Shown here one piece after another: positions 60,744 to 64,000 of a stretch of 64,000 nucleotides of DNA (position 1 is the first letter of the stretch; every line of letters begins with the position of its first letter). The DNA comes from Clostridiales bacterium (GTDB taxonomy: Bacteria > Bacillota > Clostridia > Christensenellales > Aristaeellaceae): contig JAFGGL010000003.1 of assembly GCA_016930575.1 (NCBI GenBank), positions 1-64,000 of the forward strand, given 5' to 3'. The notes beneath the pieces are model-generated. The model was not told where the DNA came from. It saw only the letters and a list, made by a program, of their open reading frames with translations, and did no database searches. A program made the translations under genes and the position numbers.

Positions 60744-61784
60744 CTAATTGTCGATCGCCGTCGCGAAATAGATCACATCGCTTACGTCGCGCTCGTGGAC
60801 GTCCTTGATGGAGAGCAGCTGGTGATGGAACACCAGCGCCGAGGAATTGCCGCCGTCCAGCGCGTAAGCCTGCTCGCAGCCGATCTCGTGCATATAGGCG
60901 GCAAGCTCTTCCACGGTCACGCCCTTGCTTTCGTCGGTGCGCCCGTCCACCGTCACCAGCGCGTAGGTGAGCGGCGCAAGCTGCCCGATGGCGGCGCGCG
61001 GGTTGACGTCGTGGGGATCGCCCAGGTATTCCTCGGGGATCTCCATCAGCTCGCCGTCCACCACCAGCGCGGGGCCGAAGTAGAACGCGTTGATCAGCTC
61101 ATGTTCCGTAAGGAACGCATCCACGGCGTCCTCCTCAACGCTTTTTGTATCGCCGTGTATGATGATATGAAAGTCGGAGTTTTCGTCGACCAGCAGCAGG
61201 TCGGTCATACTGGAGGGCTTCCACCGGTGGATCTCGCCCTGGCGTACGATATAGCCGTTGCCGCTGTCCGTGCGGGTATAGTAGTCCCCGTTGATGAGCA
61301 CCACGGCGTTCATGCTCTGGGAAAACACGGTGGATTTCAGCGTGCGGCCGGAGCCGAACTTGCCCGCGATGGCCGTGCGCATCTGGCTTGGCGTGGCGAT
61401 CTTCACATACGCAATGTGGAAGGTTGAGTCATACAGGCGTTCTTCCGTGATCTCCACGATGATGGTATCATCCTGATAGCCGGTCTCGGTAAAATTCTCC
61501 TCGATCGGCACGCGTCCGGGTTCGGTCAGGTCCAACGGCAGGTAGGCGACGTCGTTGGTCGGTAAAATCACGTCGATCAAGCCCGTACTCGCTAAATATC
61601 CGATGGGGTTAAACAGACTGTAATCCCATGCATCCTCAGAATCCATATCCGTCGTGACCTCGTCCTGATACCGCGCCGCCGCCTCGGGGAGTATGGCGCC
61701 CGAAGGCGCTAAGAAAGTAAGCGAAAGCGCCATCAGCACGGCGATGACGATCAGCGTTATATTGCGCAGTTTATTTGATTTCAT
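60744..61784 (-). CDS. Membrane-anchored phosphodiester glycosidase-like (NAGPA domain) protein
   Basis: A 346-residue protein with an N-terminal signal anchor (~residues 8-30) and a NAGPA/DUF2233 domain: AVVLINGDYYTRTD, RAAIGQLAPLTYALVTVDGR and the C-terminal ALDGGNSSALVF that marks the active site. Related proteins cleave GlcNAc-1-phosphodiesters or modify cell-wall glycopolymers. ATG at 61784; the frame upstream lacks a ribosome site. It begins the leftward operon with the Lgt-like, ogt and pyk genes (6-bp gap). Confidence 0.87.
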   Translation of the reverse strand: MKSNKLRNITLIVIAVLMALSLTFLAPSGAILPEAAARYQDEVTTDMDSEDAWDYSLFNPIGYLASTGLIDVILPTNDVAYLPLDLTEPGRVPIEENFTETGYQDDTIIVEITEERLYDSTFHIAYVKIATPSQMRTAIAGKFGSGRTLKSTVFSQSMNAVVLINGDYYTRTDSGNGYIVRQGEIHRWKPSSMTDLLLVDENSDFHIIIHGDTKSVEEDAVDAFLTEHELINAFYFGPALVVDGELMEIPEEYLGDPHDVNPRAAIGQLAPLTYALVTVDGRTDESKGVTVEELAAYMHEIGCEQAYALDGGNSSALVFHHQLLSIKDVHERDVSDVIYFATAIDN

Positions 61785-61879
61785 AGCAAGCCTGCCTCTC
61801 TGTGTTGTTTCCCATATTATATAACATCGGGAAGCGCTCCACAAGACTATGCCCCGCGAACGCCGTGAGACTATATGTA

Positions 61880-61922
61880 AAAAAACAGTAAGAAACGAGC
61901 CCCGGCCACAGCTAAGGCTCGT
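61880..61922 (-). terminator. Intrinsic terminator after the ECF S-component gene
   Basis: Leftward: ACGAGCC / GGCTCGT stem (61895-61901 with 61916-61922), then TTTCTTACTGTTTTTTT. Confidence 0.8.
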
Positions 61923-61940
61923 ATATTGAACAGACGGTTA

Positions 61941-62501
61941 TCAGGCGCTTTTCCCGATTATCCTTCCGGGCAGCATCGGCAGGATGATCCAGCCTAGCGC
62001 CATCGCGATCCCGGCGGTGATAAGCTGCACGAGCTGCAGGCCGGCCGCCGTGGAAACCGCGGCGGAGAACGCGACCTGGTTGACCGAGGTCAGCACCGTG
62101 GATTGCCCGAAACCGATCACGGCGTACTTCACCGCAGCGGCGACTACGCCGGTGATCAGCCAGCGCGGCAATATGATGGTCAGCGAAGACTTATCTTTCA
62201 ATGCGAACAGTGCATACAGCAGCACAAGCACCAGGTTGCCCGCGAGGATCCACGGCAGCATCTGCACCAGTTTGATGTGCCCCTGCAGCAGCGCGACCAG
62301 CGGCGTGGCGACCGCGACCGAGACCCCGCCCCAAAGCCCGACGGCCGTCGCTGCGATGATCAGGCAGAGGTTGACGAGGCTTGAGATGATGTAGGTGGTC
62401 ACGATGGTATCGCCCAGCACGAAGCGAAGCTGCTGAAACACCACGGCAAGCGCGATCAGCAGCGCCGTTGCGACCATTTTTCGGATATTCTGAGAACTCA
62501 T
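61941..62501 (-). CDS. ECF transporter S component
   Basis: A 186-residue protein with five to six helices and the N-terminal MVATALLIALAVVFQQLRF pattern of ECF S components, which bind vitamins or other micronutrients and use shared EcfAA'T energy modules. The ligand is not deducible; no vitamin gene is adjacent. It lies 12 bases behind the TM1266-type regulator and may be co-transcribed with it. Confidence 0.83.
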   Translation of the reverse strand: MSSQNIRKMVATALLIALAVVFQQLRFVLGDTIVTTYIISSLVNLCLIIAATAVGLWGGVSVAVATPLVALLQGHIKLVQMLPWILAGNLVLVLLYALFALKDKSSLTIILPRWLITGVVAAAVKYAVIGFGQSTVLTSVNQVAFSAAVSTAAGLQLVQLITAGIAMALGWIILPMLPGRIIGKSA

Positions 62502-62513
62502 ATTGATAACTCC

Positions 62514-62768
62514 TTATTTTTTCTTGGACAGGGCGCTTTTGACCTGCACGCCCTTCAGGTTGCCGAGCTTGGCCGTAAGGGAGCCGAGCGCAAGGTTTTC
62601 GCCCTCCACGATCAACCCGATGACGGCCGACGCGGCGCGGTTGTCGGGCACGCCGATACGCGCCCTGACCACCGCCGAATACTCGCCGATGATGTGGTTG
62701 ATCTCGTCGGCGGCTCCGCGGTCGTCCATCACGATGCCGATAAAGCCCAGCCTGGTTTCCTGTTCCAT
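62514..62768 (-). CDS. TM1266-family putative [FeFe]-hydrogenase system regulator
   Basis: An 84-residue ferredoxin-fold protein resembling NikR/ACT-type regulators. RLGFIGIVMDDRGAADEIN at the start and GVQVKSALSKKK at the end match the TM1266 family, which is usually found with HydE/F/G hydrogenase maturases. Those genes are not in this window. I use the ATG at 62768 (GGAGG, 8 bases upstream). An attenuator-like leader precedes it. Confidence 0.85.
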   Translation of the reverse strand: MEQETRLGFIGIVMDDRGAADEINHIIGEYSAVVRARIGVPDNRAASAVIGLIVEGENLALGSLTAKLGNLKGVQVKSALSKKK

Positions 62769-62785
62769 TTCGGTATCCTCCATGT

Positions 62786-62828
62786 TGAAAAAGACAACGG
62801 TTGCTTGCAATATTAGCTAGCCGTTGTC
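62786..62828 (-). terminator. Intrinsic terminator (attenuator) before the TM1266-type gene
   Basis: Leftward GACAACGG / CCGTTGTC (62821-62828 with 62793-62800) followed by TTTTTC. It lies inside the 5' region of the regulator gene, 18 bases before its start codon, so it would stop transcription unless the stem is prevented from forming. Confidence 0.75.
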
Positions 62829-62846
62829 CAAATAGATCTTCGCCAC
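62817..62846 (-). CDS. Nine-codon leader-peptide candidate
   Basis: GTG GCG AAG ATC TAT TTG GAC AAC GGC TAG, with AGGAGG 7 bases upstream. The predicted peptide (M/V)AKIYLDNG resembles the N-terminus of NifS/IscS cysteine desulfurases (KIYLDN). Its last codons form the 5' arm of the terminator, so ribosome position could control read-through. It may also be a relic of a lost desulfurase gene. Confidence 0.5.
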   Translation of the reverse strand: MAKIYLDNG

Positions 62847-62971
62847 AGGCGTTCCTCCTCTCTCTTCGCCTTTGGCCTTGCCTCGGGCGTCAACAGGGTT
62901 CGGGATATAATCTTCGCATTCGCCCTGATGGCCGCGCCACGCGGGGGTCATGCTTTACAGGATAAAGTATA
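62847..62971 (-). promoter_or_regulatory. Promoter and structured leader of the TM1266-type gene
   Basis: TATACT (62966-62971, leftward) is a -10 element. The transcript would start with a GC-rich ~100-nt region with nested pairings (GGCC / GGCC around CAGGG / CCCTG), then the leader-peptide ribosome site. I do not recognise a known riboswitch class. Confidence 0.5.
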
Positions 62972-63034
62972 CTACAAAACCACTTGGGATGAAACCGCGG
63001 CGTTTCATGGTTCATTCGGGTTAACATACGTTTA

Positions 63035-63207
63035 GGATAATGCTAATTCTAATTCTCAGACGCGGGGTAGCTTGCGAGTATTTTGAGTCGCAGCCGAGAA
63101 AGGAAACCGCGGGCATAGTGGAGATATGTCAAGGTTTCCTGACAAAGGCTGCGGCCAAAAGACGACGCAGGATGCCTGCGGATGAGGGTTAGAATCAGCA
63201 TTAATCC
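63035..63207 (-). repeat. Structured ~170-nt 3' element, copy 2
   Basis: Outer arms GGATTAATGCTGATTCTAA and TTAGAATTAGCATTATCC pair. Leftward it contains TGCGTCGTCTTTTG, AGGAAACC / GGTTTCCT, CGCAGCC / GGCTGCG, GACATA...TATGCC and AAAATACTCGC, in the same order as at 54.6 kb. The S41 protease stop codon (TAA, 63201-63203) lies inside the outer arm. Confidence 0.65.
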
Positions 63208-64000
63208 TGTATTAGCCCCAGCGCGACTTCGTAGGCTTTCTGAAGCTGCACGTCGCTCAGATCGCCGAACTGGAACACCGTATTTTCCTCATCCTCGGGC
63301 AGCATCGCCTCGATATCGGGCGTGATGCCGATCTTGTTGAGGGAGTTTCCGTTGGGGGTGAAGTACTGGGCGCTGGTCACCTGCATGCCGGCGGTGTTGG
63401 CGTCGTACGGGTCCAGCGCGATCACGGACTGCACCACGCCCTTGCCGAAGCTCTGCACGCCGACCACCGTGGCCAGGCCGTAGTCCTGCAGCGCGCCTGC
63501 GAGGATCTCGGAGGATGAGGCGGAATACTCGTTGAGCAGGACCACGATGGGGACAGAAAGCTTCCCCTCGCTTGCGTAGTAGAACTCCTGATAGCCCGAG
63601 CGGTCTTCCAGGTAGGTCACGACGTCGCCGTCGATAAAGTTGCCCGCGATATCCACGGCGTCCTGCACCCAGCCGCCGGGATTGTCGCGCAGGTCAAAGA
63701 TCAGCGCTTTCATGCCCCGGGCCGCCAGCGCGTCCAGATGCTCCTTGAAGCTCTCGGCGCAGTCGCCCGCGAACTCGTACAGGAGGATATAGCCCACGCC
63801 GCCGTCCAGCATCATCGAGGACACGCGGTTGACGTGGATCACGGCGCGCTCCACGTCAAACTCGAGGATCTCGTTGTCGCGCAGCACGCTTAGATGCACG
63901 CTTTCGCCCACCACGCCGCGCATGGTGTCCACCGCTTCCTGCAGGGTGTAAACGTTCACGTCGATGTCTTCCACGGTTACCAGCACGTCGCCCTTGCGCA
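63201..64000 (-). CDS. S41 family C-terminal processing peptidase (N-terminus beyond the window)
   Basis: About 266 codons remain; the frame is open to the window edge (RKGDVLVTVEDIDV is PDZ-domain sequence), so the GTG at 63986 is not the start. The protease domain has LIFDLRDNPGGWV, the serine region NEYSASSSEILAGAL and the lysine in VQSFGKGVVQS, as in CtpA/Prc tail-specific proteases. It would act outside the membrane on secreted or envelope proteins. The C-terminus carries an acidic extension. Confidence 0.92.
   Translation of the reverse strand, partial: RKGDVLVTVEDIDVNVYTLQEAVDTMRGVVGESVHLSVLRDNEILEFDVERAVIHVNRVSSMMLDGGVGYILLYEFAGDCAESFKEHLDALAARGMKALIFDLRDNPGGWVQDAVDIAGNFIDGDVVTYLEDRSGYQEFYYASEGKLSVPIVVLLNEYSASSSEILAGALQDYGLATVVGVQSFGKGVVQSVIALDPYDANTAGMQVTSAQYFTPNGNSLNKIGITPDIEAMLPEDEENTVFQFGDLSDVQLQKAYEVALGLIQD

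Noticed and set aside
1-64000. CRISPR arrays, tRNA or rRNA genes
   Set aside because: No regularly spaced direct repeats, tRNA T-loop (GGTTCRANNCC) with cloverleaf, or rRNA-like stretch was found on reading both strands.

Overview
The window looks like chromosome from a GC-rich, strictly anaerobic Bacillota, probably a gut-type Clostridia (Christensenellales-like is my guess, not shown). Reasons: strong AGGAGG-type ribosome sites, extended -10 (TGnTATAAT-like) promoters, LytR-CpsA-Psr and ECF-transporter proteins without outer-membrane genes, a class III ribonucleotide reductase, a glycyl radical enzyme, and the clostridial order DUF1385-prmC-prfA-sua5. I see no tRNA, rRNA, CRISPR array, transposase or prophage.

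Layout. (1) 1-13471: a mannoside/furanoside utilisation locus. A 5'-complete but truncated GH38 mannosidase faces leftward. A nine-gene rightward operon encodes a GH172 (DUF2961) enzyme, a second GH38, an aldose 1-epimerase, a D-lyxose/D-mannose isomerase, a PfkB kinase, a mannitol-1-phosphate dehydrogenase homologue, an unclassified TIM-barrel protein, and a glycyl radical enzyme with its activase. A sensible reading is: glycans to mannose, to fructose, to fructose-6-P/mannitol-1-P. The glycyl radical enzyme has an unusual active-site loop. (2) 13.7-20.3 kb: an LCP protein, a membrane protein, a flavodoxin, and a MoxR/DUF58/DUF4129 operon. (3) 20.4-31.0 kb: an ABC-2 exporter, FetAB-like genes, a KAP NTPase/methyltransferase/CsaA group, and a TetR-controlled ABC exporter. 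(4) 31-39 kb, leftward: a zinc-ribbon membrane protein and a DUF624-methyltransferase-hslO-HEAT-like-HD operon, then a DUF362 protein. (5) 39-48 kb: a C-terminally truncated nrdD with DnaA-box-like repeats upstream, a BaiN-type flavoprotein, a YeaQ-type protein, a low-Mr phosphatase, a cellobiose/mannobiose 2-epimerase, a sialate-type acetylesterase, and GpsA. (6) 48-54.5 kb: DUF1385-prmC-prfA-sua5-barstar-DUF853. (7) 54.7-57.2 kb: a phosphoesterase and an ArsR/split-permease cassette bracketed by inverted composite repeats. (8) 57.3-64 kb, leftward: pyk-ogt-Lgt-like-phosphodiester glycosidase, an ECF S component, a TM1266-type hydrogenase regulator behind an attenuator-like leader, and an S41 protease cut by the window end.

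The most unusual content is between the genes. I found three families of structured intergenic sequence, each in two copies. (a) A multi-hairpin RNA at about 16.66-16.78 and 45.52-45.65 kb in which three helices change sequence while keeping pairing. (b) A long closed-stem RNA at 31.02-31.15 (-) and 43.08-43.29 kb (+) that I suspect, without proof, to be the raiA-type ncRNA. (c) A ~170-nt element with covarying helices directly after the stop codons at 54.54 and 63.2 kb. There is also a modular palindromic repeat family whose end supplies the TAG stop codon of three different genes. All comparisons were made by eye; covariance-model searches would decide their status.
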